Positions 6,443-15,491 of a stretch of DNA of 64,000 bases are shown one piece after another. The stretch is taken from positions 186,001 through 250,000 of the forward strand of contig JBKEEF010000002.1 in NCBI GenBank assembly GCA_047975765.1, written 5' to 3'. The notes under the pieces are model-generated. The model was not told the DNA's origin and made no database searches. It worked only from the letters and a program-made list of their open reading frames with translations. The position numbers and the translations under genes were made by a program. Within the stretch, counting starts at the first letter, position 1; the number at the start of each line of letters is the position of its first letter. The DNA is from JAQWBS01 sp047975765 (GTDB lineage: Bacteria; Pseudomonadota; Alphaproteobacteria; RF32; CAG-239).

Positions 6443-8761
6443 TTATAATACTTCACGCCTTCCCACATGGTCTGCTGCTGAAACAACACCTTCTGCTTCC
6501 ATTCTATCAATAATAGATGCGGCACGATTATATCCAATGCGAAGTTTACGTTGAATGTAGCTTGTTGAAGCCTTTTTATCTTGCTGAACAATTGCTAAAG
6601 CTTGGGCATATAAATCATCATCAGAATTTCCACCGCCAAAAGCTGAATTATCAAAAACTGCACCGCCTTTATCTGAAAGCTCACCATCTGTGATTCCCTC
6701 TACATATTCTGCGCCTTTCTGACTTCTGATAAACTCGACAACTTTTTCAATTTCAGCATCTTTAACAAAACTACCATGAATACGAACAGGTCTTCGTCCA
6801 GCTGGCATATAAAGCATATCACCTCGACCCAGAAGTTGCTCTGCACCCATTTCACCCAAAATTGTTCTACTATCAATTTTAGAAGTCACCTGAAACGAAA
6901 TTCTAGTTGGAAAGTTTGCCTTAATTGTACCTGTAATAACATCAACAGAAGGTCTTTGTGTCGACATAATCAAGTGAATCCCCGCTGCACGAGCCATTTG
7001 CGCCAAACGTTGAATAGCTGCTTCAACTTCTTTTCCTGCAACCAACATCAAATCTGCCATTTCATCAACCACAACAACAATATATGGCAAATCTGTCAAA
7101 TCTAATTCTTGTTCTTCAAAAATTGGTGCTCCCGTATCAGGATCAAAACCTGTTTGAACCGTACGTTTAATAATCTCACCAGTTTTTCTTAGTTCAGAAA
7201 GTTTTGTATTGTAACCCTCAATATTACGAACATTAAGTTTAGCCATGGCACGATATCTATCTTCCATTTCACGAACTGCCCACTTCAAACCTAAAACAGC
7301 TTTACTAGGATCTGTAATAACTGGTGTCAGTAAATGTGGAATACCATTATACATCGAAAACTCGAGCATTTTTGGGTCAATCATAATCAATTTACATTCT
7401 TCTGGAGACATCTTATAAAGAAGCGATAAAATCATCTGATTTACACCGACAGATTTACCTGAACCAGTTGTACCTGCGACTAATAAGTGAGGCATTTTTG
7501 CCAAATCTGCATAGACATTCTTTCCACCAATATCTTTTCCCAAAACCACATTAAGGGTGTTTTTTGAGGCCATAAACTCAGAATCTTCAAAAAGTTCTCT
7601 AAGCCATACAGTTTCTCTTTTAGGATTTGGCATCTCAATCCCAATCGTATTAGAACCAAAAACAACAGCAATACGCACTGAAGAAACAGACATCGAACGG
7701 GCAATATCGTCAGCCAAACCAATCACACGAGCTGTCTTTGTTCCAGGAGCAGGTTCAAGTTCATACAAAGTCACAACTGGACCGGGACGAACTTTCACTA
7801 TTTTCCCATTAATTCCAAACTCTTGCAAAACATTTTCCAAATCTAAAGAAATTTGTTCTAACTCTTTTTCACTAATTTCATTAGCAGATTTTGTTTTTTC
7901 TGGTTTTGATAAAATCTCAATACTTGGTATGACATACCCTCCTGCTGAAACTCTTGGCTTTGATGCAACTTTAGCAACAGACTGTTTCTTAGATACTTTC
8001 TTTTCTTCAAACTTTGGTTCATATTTTTCTTCAGATGAAGCACCAAATTTTGGTTCAATCTTACCTCTAAAATCTTCCATTTCTTTGAGCTTACTGCGAG
8101 AAACCTTTGTTTTCTTAACAACAATAACATCTTGGTCTTTTTTGATGAAAGGATAGAAAATAATTCTGAAAACAGCTCTGAAAAAACAACCAATTGCCAC
8201 AGTCCAAGAGATCCAGTTTTTATAGGTTATACCTGCTGAATAATTAAAACAGAGCAATGTAAATAAGCCTAAAACAGAAATAACAATATAATCATTATAT
8301 TGAGTCTGTAAAAACATATTAATACATTTCATTAAGAGACGAGAAAGTTCTCTACCTGCAAAACCCCCAATTTCAATATTCTGAAAATTGAGAGGAATAA
8401 ATGAAAAACAAATCGCTAAACTTAAAACACCTAATACAAAAGCTAAAATTCTGGTTGGATAGTTGATTTTTACTCGAGAAAATGCAAGATCGTATCCCCA
8501 AACAAATAGAGCTGGAAAAAATACAAGCAAAGAAAAACCAAAACAATGAAGAATTACATCAGATGTGTAAGAACCAAAAAGACCTAAATAGTTTCTAACT
8601 TCTCCATTTCCAGCATAATTAAAGGAATTGTCTTCAGGATGATAAAAACAAACACTTAAAACAGCCAAAAGACAAAAGGCCATGAGAGAAAAACCAACAG
8701 CTCTCCAAATGATTTGCTTGATAAAAGATTCTTTTTTCTTATTTTTAACATTTTTAGCCAT
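6443..8761 (-). CDS. ftsK: DNA translocase FtsK
   Basis: FtsK sits at the division septum and pumps chromosome termini apart, activating XerCD recombination at dif. The 772-residue protein has about four N-terminal membrane segments (near residues 20-40, 67-90, 103-122, 155-172), a short charged linker, the alpha/beta motor with Walker A GTTGSGKS (430-437) and Walker B IVVVVDEMADL. It ends with the winged-helix gamma domain that reads KOPS sequences (YIQRKLRIGYNRAASIIDRM). The linker is short, as in Alphaproteobacteria. XerD is encoded 10 kb away. An inverted repeat lies just upstream of the start. Confidence 0.95.
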   Translation of the reverse strand: MAKNVKNKKKESFIKQIIWRAVGFSLMAFCLLAVLSVCFYHPEDNSFNYAGNGEVRNYLGLFGSYTSDVILHCFGFSLLVFFPALFVWGYDLAFSRVKINYPTRILAFVLGVLSLAICFSFIPLNFQNIEIGGFAGRELSRLLMKCINMFLQTQYNDYIVISVLGLFTLLCFNYSAGITYKNWISWTVAIGCFFRAVFRIIFYPFIKKDQDVIVVKKTKVSRSKLKEMEDFRGKIEPKFGASSEEKYEPKFEEKKVSKKQSVAKVASKPRVSAGGYVIPSIEILSKPEKTKSANEISEKELEQISLDLENVLQEFGINGKIVKVRPGPVVTLYELEPAPGTKTARVIGLADDIARSMSVSSVRIAVVFGSNTIGIEMPNPKRETVWLRELFEDSEFMASKNTLNVVLGKDIGGKNVYADLAKMPHLLVAGTTGSGKSVGVNQMILSLLYKMSPEECKLIMIDPKMLEFSMYNGIPHLLTPVITDPSKAVLGLKWAVREMEDRYRAMAKLNVRNIEGYNTKLSELRKTGEIIKRTVQTGFDPDTGAPIFEEQELDLTDLPYIVVVVDEMADLMLVAGKEVEAAIQRLAQMARAAGIHLIMSTQRPSVDVITGTIKANFPTRISFQVTSKIDSRTILGEMGAEQLLGRGDMLYMPAGRRPVRIHGSFVKDAEIEKVVEFIRSQKGAEYVEGITDGELSDKGGAVFDNSAFGGGNSDDDLYAQALAIVQQDKKASTSYIQRKLRIGYNRAASIIDRMEAEGVVSAADHVGRREVL

Positions 8762-8771
8762 ATTAAAACCT

Positions 8772-8811
8772 GTACACTTCCTTATTAAAAATCCATATTT
8801 AGGGAGTGTAC
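8772..8811. repeat. Inverted repeat upstream of ftsK
   Basis: GTACACTTCCT (8772-8782) and AGGGAGTGTAC (8801-8811) pair over 11 bp with one mismatch around an 18-base AT-rich loop, 10 bp before the ftsK ATG. No T tract follows, so it is more likely a transcription-factor site or 5'-UTR structure than a terminator. Confidence 0.45.
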
Positions 8812-8846
8812 CAAAGAAAAATCAATATAATGTTAATATTTAAAAA

Positions 8847-9650
8847 CTATCTGCTTTTGTCTTTTAGGTTTGATAAGACCTCTTTGTCATAAGATACATC
8901 TTTTGCAGATTTCAATCTTTTTGCAGTAGCATTAACCGCATAATGTCCAAAACGTATTAATCTCTTATGAACGGCAATATCTTTCTCTTGCATATATCTC
9001 TTAAGCATAACCCTTGCCATATCAAGTTTATTTGCACTAGACTGCCCCTCTCTTACTCTATAAAAAGATAAAACCTCATCTTTGAATCCTTTTTTGAGCA
9101 AAGCCATATGCATTTCGAAATCTTCTCTAACACCTCTTTCTTTAGGCATCGGAGGTCTTCCTGTTTTACTCACATCAATGATTATAGTATCCATGCTCAC
9201 TTGGGTGTTTTTCATATAAGATTTATAGTCAAGTTCTTTTACAGCTTTAGTATAACCTCTGTCTTTTGGCTTTAAATCCTCTCCAACACAAACATAACTT
9301 GAATAGGTTATTGCATGGTTATTATCTTTCATAAATTTCATTTGTTTTTCAAGTCTTTCTCTAACCCACAAATCATCTGCATCAATAAAAGCATAATATT
9401 GTCCACTTGCATGATCCATTGCAATATTCCTAGCAGCTCCTGCACCACCATTCGTTTCAGCTTGTATCACTTTAACGCGACTATCTTTTTCTGCAAAACA
9501 TTCAGCAATTCTTTTAGTTTTATCTGTTGAGCAATCATCGACAACGATCAACTCCCAATCTTTGAAAGACTGGTTAAGTACAGATTTCATTGCTGAAGCG
9601 AGAAACTTTTCGCTATTATAGGCAGGGAGGATAATGGAAACTTCTGGCAT
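8847..9650 (-). CDS. Family 2 glycosyltransferase
   Basis: GT2 enzymes transfer a sugar from a nucleotide sugar in the cytoplasm, often for LPS or capsule. Residues 1-110 form the GT-A fold, with VSIILPAYNSEKFL at the start, VVDDCSTD, and the metal-binding DADD in YYAFIDADDLW. The C-terminal part, rich in Lys and Arg, is variable in this family. At 267 residues the length is normal. It lies between kdsB and ftsK on the same strand, separated from kdsB by a terminator, so a link to LPS synthesis is plausible but not shown. Donor and acceptor are unknown. Confidence 0.85.
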   Translation of the reverse strand: MPEVSIILPAYNSEKFLASAMKSVLNQSFKDWELIVVDDCSTDKTKRIAECFAEKDSRVKVIQAETNGGAGAARNIAMDHASGQYYAFIDADDLWVRERLEKQMKFMKDNNHAITYSSYVCVGEDLKPKDRGYTKAVKELDYKSYMKNTQVSMDTIIIDVSKTGRPPMPKERGVREDFEMHMALLKKGFKDEVLSFYRVREGQSSANKLDMARVMLKRYMQEKDIAVHKRLIRFGHYAVNATAKRLKSAKDVSYDKEVLSNLKDKSR

Positions 9651-9705
9651 AGAGAAAAATCCTTCTGTTATATAAAACTAATACATTAATTATTTAAATA
9701 ATCAA

Positions 9706-9736
9706 CAAAAAAGGCATCTGCCTGATGCCTTTTTTG
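9706..9736 (-). terminator. Terminator after kdsB
   Basis: AAAAGGCATC pairs with GATGCCTTTT around a 5-base loop, with a T run in the minus direction, 20 bp past the kdsB stop. Confidence 0.8.
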
Positions 9737-9755
9737 TCTATTTTATTAGAGTGAA

Positions 9756-10523
9756 TTATTTAACAAATTTAATCATTTCTTCATAATCTTGAGGTGTATT
9801 CACATCTGCTGGAGCTCTTTTGTCTATACGAGTGTCTTCCACTTTCAAAGCAAAGATAGACATTCCATTTTCCAAAGCTCTCAGTTGCTCCAATTTTTCT
9901 CTTGCTTCTAAAAGACCAACCGGAAGAGAAACAAATTTTTGCAAAGATTTCGCGTTATAAACATAAATCCCAATATGCCAAAAAGCTTTATCAACTGCTC
10001 CTAGAGGTCGATTATATGGAATTGGGCTGCGAGAAAAATACAAACATCTTGCTGTATCTTTGTTGTCATCAAAAGCTGTTGCCACTTTTACAATATTCGG
10101 ATTTTCAATCTCTTCTTTTTTCTCAATCGGTTGAACAACAGTTGCAATATCCGCTCCACTTGTCTCCATCAAATCAACAAGTCTACTGCAAATTGTTGGA
10201 TCAACATTCACATCATCTCCCTGAAAATTGATAACCACATCATATTTTTCACCCTTAGGATCAATAGATTTTAAAGCTTGAGCAATTCTATCTGTTCCGC
10301 TAGGACATTCTGGATCTGTCATAATTGCTTTAGCTCCAAGAATTTCAACTTTTTCCTTGATTCCCAAATCATCACAAGCAACATAAGTATCTTCTGCACC
10401 AAACACTTTAGATACATTTTCATAAACTCTTTGGATGAGCGTCTTACCATTAATATCAATCAAAGGTTTGTTAGGTAAACGTTCAGACTTCATTCGACAA
10501 GGAATTATCACTACTGTTTTCAT
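9756..10523 (-). CDS. kdsB: 3-deoxy-manno-octulosonate cytidylyltransferase (CMP-KDO synthetase)
   Basis: KdsB activates KDO with CTP so it can be joined to lipid A. The 255-residue protein begins VVIIPCRMKSERLPNKPL, the CTP-binding loop of the family. It contains CPSGTDRIAQAL and NFQGDDVNVDP, then the HIGIYVYNAKSL and LEQLRALENG motifs near the end. Length is normal. It starts 13 bases after the stop of the upstream HAD gene, so the two form an operon. It shows the organism makes KDO-containing LPS, consistent with lptD, lptF and the Lpt machinery further along. Confidence 0.95.
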   Translation of the reverse strand: MKTVVIIPCRMKSERLPNKPLIDINGKTLIQRVYENVSKVFGAEDTYVACDDLGIKEKVEILGAKAIMTDPECPSGTDRIAQALKSIDPKGEKYDVVINFQGDDVNVDPTICSRLVDLMETSGADIATVVQPIEKKEEIENPNIVKVATAFDDNKDTARCLYFSRSPIPYNRPLGAVDKAFWHIGIYVYNAKSLQKFVSLPVGLLEAREKLEQLRALENGMSIFALKVEDTRIDKRAPADVNTPQDYEEMIKFVK

Positions 10524-10536
10524 CTTTTTAGACCTT

Positions 10537-11217
10537 CTATTTCATTGTTGTATTGTTTAATAACCATTCTTTTAGTTCATAAATATTCCTAACTTCTGGA
10601 ATATCCTTCAAATCTTCTGGCAAATCTGTGGTAAATTCTGAACGAAAACGAACAGGATGAACCCCTGCACGAAGTGCTGAATAAATATTGTAAATTCGGT
10701 CATCAACCAAAATTGTTTCTTCTGGTTTTAGACCATATTTTTTCATACATTGAATAAGTTTTTCTTCTTTGGTTGTATCATGCATTTTATCACCATGAAG
10801 CGTCACCTCAACTGTGAGCAATCTGACAGCATCTCCCAAAATACGAGCAATCATCTCTTTTTTCTTTTCCATATCAAAACCAGCGCTCATTGTGAGTTGA
10901 CGATAACCCAATTTATCAAGCTCTGTCAAAACTTCAACTGTTCCATCATAAAGCGGACGGTCAAAATAGAAATCATCTGTATGACAAAAATCATAATCCA
11001 ATTCTTTACCAAGTTCTGGATGCGTAATTAAGTCCATTGCTCCATATTTTTCTTCATTCACAGGTAAAACTTTTGCCAAATCTTTATATTCTAAGCCACT
11101 AAAATGGCTTTTATATTTTTCATGTTTGGTCAAGAACTCAAAATAGGCATGATTTAAGTCAACCAAAACACCATCAACATCCCAAAATATATTTTTTATC
11201 ACCAGCTTTTCAGACAT
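10537..11217 (-). CDS. HAD-superfamily hydrolase, operon partner of kdsB
   Basis: The nucleophile motif WDVDGVLVD (Asp near residues 13 and 15), a middle Ser/Thr motif (LTMSAG) and ETILVDDRIYNI, which supplies the C-terminal acidic pair, define a HAD phosphatase. An insert after motif I forms a helical cap, unlike the capless KDO-8-phosphate phosphatase KdsC. The operon with kdsB hints at a phosphorylated sugar substrate, but the substrate is not readable. It is divergent from fabD. Confidence 0.8.
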   Translation of the reverse strand: MSEKLVIKNIFWDVDGVLVDLNHAYFEFLTKHEKYKSHFSGLEYKDLAKVLPVNEEKYGAMDLITHPELGKELDYDFCHTDDFYFDRPLYDGTVEVLTELDKLGYRQLTMSAGFDMEKKKEMIARILGDAVRLLTVEVTLHGDKMHDTTKEEKLIQCMKKYGLKPEETILVDDRIYNIYSALRAGVHPVRFRSEFTTDLPEDLKDIPEVRNIYELKEWLLNNTTMK

Positions 11218-11312
11218 AAAACATTTCCTCGCAACATTAGTTTTTCCACATTATAAAGGCAAAAAACATAAAAACAAATCAAAAAAGCAAAATTGCTATA
11301 TCTATTTAAATA

Positions 11313-11339
11313 TTGACTTTTAACGGAATAATTTATAAA
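11313..11339 (+). promoter_or_regulatory. Possible fabD-fabG promoter
   Basis: TTGACT at 11313-11318 and TATAAA at 11334-11339 are separated by 15 bases and lie about 32 bp before the fabD ATG. The spacer is short of the optimum, so confidence is moderate. Confidence 0.4.
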
Positions 11340-11371
11340 TCTAACGAGTTATTAATATTAAGGATATTCAA

Positions 11372-12316
11372 ATGAAATATGCTTTTGTATTCCCTGGGCA
11401 AGGTTCTCAATTTGTCGGTATGGGGAAAGAATTGGCAGAAAACTTTAAGTCTGCCCAAGAAGTATTTCAAGAAGTCAATGAAGCGCTTTCACAAGATTTG
11501 TTTAAAATTATGGTAGAAGGTCCTGAGAGTGAATTGACACTAACTTATAATACTCAACCTGCTTTGATGGCCACTTCTATGGCTATTGTTAAAATTCTCG
11601 AAAAAGATTTCGGTATCAATCTCAAGGATAAAGCAACCTTTGTTGCTGGACACTCACTTGGTGAATATTCAGCGGCTTGTGCTGCTGGTGTCTTTTCTTT
11701 AGAAGAAACTGCAAAACTTCTTCGTATTCGTGGAAATGCTATGCAAGAAGCTGTTCCTGCCGGTGTTGGTGGAATGGCTGCTGTTATTGGAATGTCTTTT
11801 AAAGATGTATCAGCCCTATTAGAAGCTTGCTCAGATGAACATAACCTTATTGTTGCTGCAAACGACAACTCTGAAGGTCAAGTGGTTCTATCTGGTCACA
11901 TGAAAGCTATTGATAAAGCTGTTGAAGTTGCTGCTGAATTTGGCGCTAAAAGATGTATCAAACTTCCTGTAAGTGCTCCATTCCATAGCCCTTTGATGCA
12001 GCCTGCTGCTGAAGTTATGGCAAGAGCTTTCATGGATGTGCATTCTCATAATGCAAATATTCCTTTGATTTCGAACGTACTTGCTAAGGCAGTTACAGAT
12101 AAAAATGAAATCATCAAAAACTTAATTGAACAAGTAACAGGTTCTGTCCGTTGGCGTGAATCTGTCGTTTTCATGAAAGAAAATGGTATAACTGATGTTG
12201 TTGAACTTGGTGCTGGAAAAGTTTTGTCTGGCATTGTTAAAAGAAGTGAAAAAGACATCAATGCTTATTCTGTCGGCACTGTTGCTGAAGTTGAAGAATT
12301 GGCAAAAAATTTGTAA
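11372..12316 (+). CDS. fabD: Malonyl-CoA:ACP transacylase FabD
   Basis: FabD moves malonyl groups from CoA to acyl carrier protein to start each fatty-acid elongation. The 314-residue protein starts with the FPGQGSQFVGMG motif. It has the nucleophile Ser in GHSLGEYSAA (about residue 93), followed by the conserved Arg in LLRIRGNAMQ and the catalytic His in VSAPFHSPLM. Length is normal. fabG follows after 29 bases and both likely share a promoter upstream. Unlike most fab operons, neither acpP nor fabF follows fabG. Confidence 0.95.
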   Translation: MKYAFVFPGQGSQFVGMGKELAENFKSAQEVFQEVNEALSQDLFKIMVEGPESELTLTYNTQPALMATSMAIVKILEKDFGINLKDKATFVAGHSLGEYSAACAAGVFSLEETAKLLRIRGNAMQEAVPAGVGGMAAVIGMSFKDVSALLEACSDEHNLIVAANDNSEGQVVLSGHMKAIDKAVEVAAEFGAKRCIKLPVSAPFHSPLMQPAAEVMARAFMDVHSHNANIPLISNVLAKAVTDKNEIIKNLIEQVTGSVRWRESVVFMKENGITDVVELGAGKVLSGIVKRSEKDINAYSVGTVAEVEELAKNL

Positions 12317-12345
12317 AAACAACCTTAAACAAAAGGATAATTAAC

Positions 12346-13083
12346 ATGTTTAGATTAGACGGTAAAGTTGCTCTCATCACTGGTGCTGCTGGCGGAATTG
12401 GCGATAAAATTGCCCGTACATTGCATGCACAAGGTGCTATTGTTGCGCTCACAGATATGCGTGCAGAACCAATGGAAGCTTTGGCAAAAGAATTAGGCTC
12501 AAATGCTCATGTATTTGTTGCTAACTTGACAAACTCTGACCAAGTTAACAACTTGGTAAAAGAAGTTGAAGAAAAATTAGGTCGTATTGACATTTTGGTA
12601 AATAATGCTGGTTTAACTCGTGACAACTTGTTCATGAGAATGAGCGACGAAGAATGGCAATTGGTTCAAGATGTCAACCTCACAGCTGGTTTCAAACTCA
12701 CTAGAGCTGCTATCCGTGGTATGATGAAAAGACGTTTCGGCCGTATCATTGGTATGGCTTCTGTTGTTGGTGTTATGGGAAATGCTGGACAAGCAAACTA
12801 TGCAGCAACTAAAGGCGGAATGATTGCAATGAACAAATGTTTGGCTCAAGAAGTTGCTAGCCGTGGCATCACTGTTAACTCTATTGCTCCTGGTTTCATC
12901 AGAACACCTATGACTGATGTTTTGACAGACGAACAAAAGAAAGCTCTTTTGACAAGAGTTCCAACTGGTGCTTTGGGTGAAGCTCAAGACATTGCGAACG
13001 TTGTTGCTTTCTTGGCATCTGACGAAGCAAACTACATCACAGGTCAAACAATCAATATCAACGGTGGTATGATTATGATCTAG
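12346..13083 (+). CDS. fabG: 3-oxoacyl-ACP reductase FabG
   Basis: FabG reduces 3-ketoacyl-ACP with NADPH. It is a classical short-chain dehydrogenase of 245 residues: glycine-rich TGAAGGIG near the N-terminus, NNAG at about residue 86, the catalytic Ser in MASVVG, YAATK (Tyr/Lys pair) and a C-terminal YITGQTININGGM that is characteristic of FabG. It is the second gene of the fabD-fabG operon and is followed by a strong terminator. Confidence 0.95.
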   Translation: MFRLDGKVALITGAAGGIGDKIARTLHAQGAIVALTDMRAEPMEALAKELGSNAHVFVANLTNSDQVNNLVKEVEEKLGRIDILVNNAGLTRDNLFMRMSDEEWQLVQDVNLTAGFKLTRAAIRGMMKRRFGRIIGMASVVGVMGNAGQANYAATKGGMIAMNKCLAQEVASRGITVNSIAPGFIRTPMTDVLTDEQKKALLTRVPTGALGEAQDIANVVAFLASDEANYITGQTININGGMIMI

Positions 13084-13104
13084 TCCTAATGTAGGATTTA
13101 AAAA

Positions 13105-13142
13105 TAAAAAAGAGGGGGTTTTATAAAACGCCCTCTTTTTTT
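13105..13142 (+). terminator. fabDG terminator (overlaps the end of a convergent gene)
   Basis: AAAAAGAGGG pairs with CCCTCTTTTT around a loop containing TTTTATAAAAC, followed by a T run. The stop codon of the convergent 13121-13495 gene lies inside the hairpin, so the structure probably serves both genes. Confidence 0.75.
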
Positions 13143-13495
13143 GATTTCTCTCTTTGAAACAAAGGATTTTTTTCAATTTGAAAAATATTCAATTCTTCTC
13201 TAAGGAAAAATTCAATAATATCCCCTATTTCTACATTCTGATTTTTTTCAAAAATCCAATCAATGTCCTCTTCTTTTTCACCAGAAAGCTTATATTCTGT
13301 GACCTCTTCTAATTTTTTAATAACCTCTAGCATCAGTTCTTTCTCAGAATGAGCTTGAAAGTCTTTTACAAAGTAAAATTTTCCATTCATCATAAATGAA
13401 CTTTCATCTCGTCCGGTTTCTTTAGCAATAGCGTTTAAAATAGAAGATTTTTTCAGAAGGATTTCATTTCCAAAAATAACAATTTTTGTTTCCAT
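13121..13495 (-). CDS. Small protein of unknown function
   Basis: I do not recognise this protein. From the ATG at 13495 it has 124 residues, starts METKIVIFGNEILL and is rich in Glu and Lys, with a predicted mix of strands and helices and no signal peptide or membrane segment. An upstream in-frame start at 13549 would add 18 hydrophobic residues (MRIVAIMIASLNFYTYYF), which could act as a membrane anchor, so the start is uncertain. It is convergent with fabG and ends within the fabG terminator. Confidence 0.5.
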   Translation of the reverse strand: METKIVIFGNEILLKKSSILNAIAKETGRDESSFMMNGKFYFVKDFQAHSEKELMLEVIKKLEEVTEYKLSGEKEEDIDWIFEKNQNVEIGDIIEFFLREELNIFQIEKNPLFQREKSKKEGVL

Positions 13496-13581
13496 AAAAT
13501 AATAAGTATAAAAATTTAATGAAGCTATCATTATAGCAACGATTCTCATTTATTACAATATTTTTTTGGAAAAAAATTAAC

Positions 13582-14430
13582 TTATATTTGTCTAGCGATT
13601 TCCAGAAACTGCTGTGGGGTCAATTCTTCTGCTCGAAGATTGTCACCAACACCCATTTTTTCTAGAATTTCTGCAATATTTGGAATGGTTTTTAAGCTAT
13701 GCCTAATCATCTTACGACGCTGAGAAAAAGCAACATTTGTTATGCTCTCAATTTTTTTGATTTCTTCTACTGTTGGAATATTTTGAAGAGGTCTAAAAAC
13801 AAGAACAGTCGACCAAATCTTAGGAGCTGGCACAAAACAGGTCGGGCTAATATCAAAAAGTTTATCAATCTTACACAAAAGCTGAGCCAATATAGAAACT
13901 CTACCATAATCTTTGGTCTTTGTAGGAGCCATAATTCTTTCCGCAACTTCCTTTTGAAACATCAAAGTCAAACTTTCATATTCTTTAATTTCTTTCATCC
14001 AACCAATCAAAAGCGGAACAGAAATATTATATGGCAGATTGCTGACGATATGACGGGGGCTAGAAGATAAAGAAACAAAATTCTGCTTCATAGCATCTCC
14101 ATTGATAATTTCGAGTCTCTCACCCACCTTATCTTTGATTTCTTGCATAATCGCAATACATCTCTCGTCCATTTCAATCACTGTCAACTTGTCTGGATTA
14201 TTTTTCAAAACAGAACGAGTTAAACCACCTGGGCCTGGGCCAACTTCAAAAACATTTCCACCAGAAAAATCTTTTTTTCCCTGAATATCAAGAGAAAGTT
14301 TGATGATTTTATCTGTGATGTTTGAATCAAGCAAAAAGTTTTGACCTAAGGCTTTTTTTGCCATTAAACCATGAACATCTACGGTTGCTCGAAGAGACGG
14401 AAGTGTTTCAATTTTTTCAGAAATTAACAT
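13582..14430 (-). CDS. rsmA: 16S rRNA dimethyladenosine transferase RsmA (KsgA)
   Basis: RsmA dimethylates two adjacent adenosines in helix 45 of 16S rRNA late in 30S assembly. The 282-residue protein has KKALGQNFLLD near the start, the SAM-binding FEVGPGPGGLT, an acidic EMDERC, and the catalytic NLPYN motif of N6-adenine methyltransferases. The C-terminal helical domain ends with LTPQQFLEIARQI. It follows surA with a 1-base gap. In many proteobacteria pdxA lies between surA and rsmA; here it is absent. Confidence 0.95.
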   Translation of the reverse strand: MLISEKIETLPSLRATVDVHGLMAKKALGQNFLLDSNITDKIIKLSLDIQGKKDFSGGNVFEVGPGPGGLTRSVLKNNPDKLTVIEMDERCIAIMQEIKDKVGERLEIINGDAMKQNFVSLSSSPRHIVSNLPYNISVPLLIGWMKEIKEYESLTLMFQKEVAERIMAPTKTKDYGRVSILAQLLCKIDKLFDISPTCFVPAPKIWSTVLVFRPLQNIPTVEEIKKIESITNVAFSQRRKMIRHSLKTIPNIAEILEKMGVGDNLRAEELTPQQFLEIARQI

Positions 14431-14431
14431 C

Positions 14432-15478
14432 TTAATTTTTCACTTCAACAATAGATTTTTGACGAAGCTTATTCATGTATGAATTTGCAAATTCTTCCAA
14501 TCTTCTGCCTTCAATCACTCGTTTAATTTCATCTTCACTTGGAATCGTAAATTTATCCGTAGACGGATCATAGACTTTCTCAAGCCTAATGATGTAATAG
14601 TCACTTCCCACATCAATTGGATCAGAAATTTGACCTTCTCTCATTTCAGAAACTTTTCGAGCAATAACAGGGAATAATTTTTCTCTATCTACCCAACCCA
14701 AACTTCCGCCATTTGAAGCTGTTGGTGCTTCTGAAAATTGCATTGCATAAAGTTCAAAACGAGGGTCTTGTCTTAATGAATTAACAAGATCAGATACATT
14801 TTTATTATGTTTTTTTGAAACAACAATTTCAGAAATAAGATATTTTTTGATAGAAGAATCTTTTTTGGCATAAGCAATCGCTTTTTCAATATCCTTTTGG
14901 TTTACATCAATTTCACCATAAGATTTACTTTTAACCAATCTAATCCATGCTAAGTCAGACTTCATTTGATCTCTAAAAGCATTAATACTAATGCCATTTT
15001 TCTTCAATTCTCCCTCAAACTGAGCCTTTGTCATTTTATTGCCAGCTGCATAATTCTCTATAGCCTCATCAACTTCTTTATCAGAGATAGTGATATGTTC
15101 TTTTTCTGCTTCTTGAATTTTAATTTTTTCATCAATCGTATTTTGTCTGATTTTTTCAAAAATCATTCCTTTTGTTTCACTATTCACAGGAATTTTTGTG
15201 GTATATGAAAAAGCTTTTACACGATTATTAATATCATCTGTTGTTACCATTTCGCCATTAACAATGAGCGCAATTTTGACATTTGTATCATATTTGTATG
15301 TGCTTACTGGTGCGGGAGTTGGTGCTGCAACAGGCATTTGTGGTTGCTGTTGAGTCTCATCCACAAAAAGAGAGCTTCTAGCTTGCATTTCAGCTTCTTG
15401 TGAAACAAACTGAGCTTTAACCTCGCTTGAATGAAGAAAGATAAGTCCTAAGCAAAGAATATAAAAAGTTTTAGTCAT
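14432..15478 (-). CDS. surA: Periplasmic chaperone/peptidyl-prolyl isomerase SurA
   Basis: SurA escorts unfolded outer-membrane proteins across the periplasm. The ATG at 15478 gives a signal peptide (MTKTFYILCLGLIFLHSSEVKA), and AAGGA lies 7 bases before it; the longer frame starting at 15511 would run into lptD. After a Pro/Gln-rich linker comes the N-terminal chaperone domain (LIVNGEMVTTDDINNRV, helical to about residue 190). One parvulin domain follows (ISEIVVSKK, FSEAPTASNGGSLGWVDREKL, then DYYIIRLEKV). Only one parvulin domain is present, as in many Alphaproteobacteria. It is in the lptF-lptD-surA-rsmA operon. Confidence 0.9.
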   Translation of the reverse strand: MTKTFYILCLGLIFLHSSEVKAQFVSQEAEMQARSSLFVDETQQQPQMPVAAPTPAPVSTYKYDTNVKIALIVNGEMVTTDDINNRVKAFSYTTKIPVNSETKGMIFEKIRQNTIDEKIKIQEAEKEHITISDKEVDEAIENYAAGNKMTKAQFEGELKKNGISINAFRDQMKSDLAWIRLVKSKSYGEIDVNQKDIEKAIAYAKKDSSIKKYLISEIVVSKKHNKNVSDLVNSLRQDPRFELYAMQFSEAPTASNGGSLGWVDREKLFPVIARKVSEMREGQISDPIDVGSDYYIIRLEKVYDPSTDKFTIPSEDEIKRVIEGRRLEEFANSYMNKLRQKSIVEVKN

Positions 15479-15491
15479 CATAAATTCCTTA

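Noticed and set aside
7557..8156. 199-codon plus-strand frame inside ftsK
   Set aside because: It is the antisense shadow of the ftsK linker and motor region; the ftsK motifs are unambiguous.
10537..11217. KdsC (KDO-8-phosphate phosphatase) for the HAD gene beside kdsB
   Set aside because: KdsC has no cap domain and is shorter; this protein has an insert after motif I that forms a cap.
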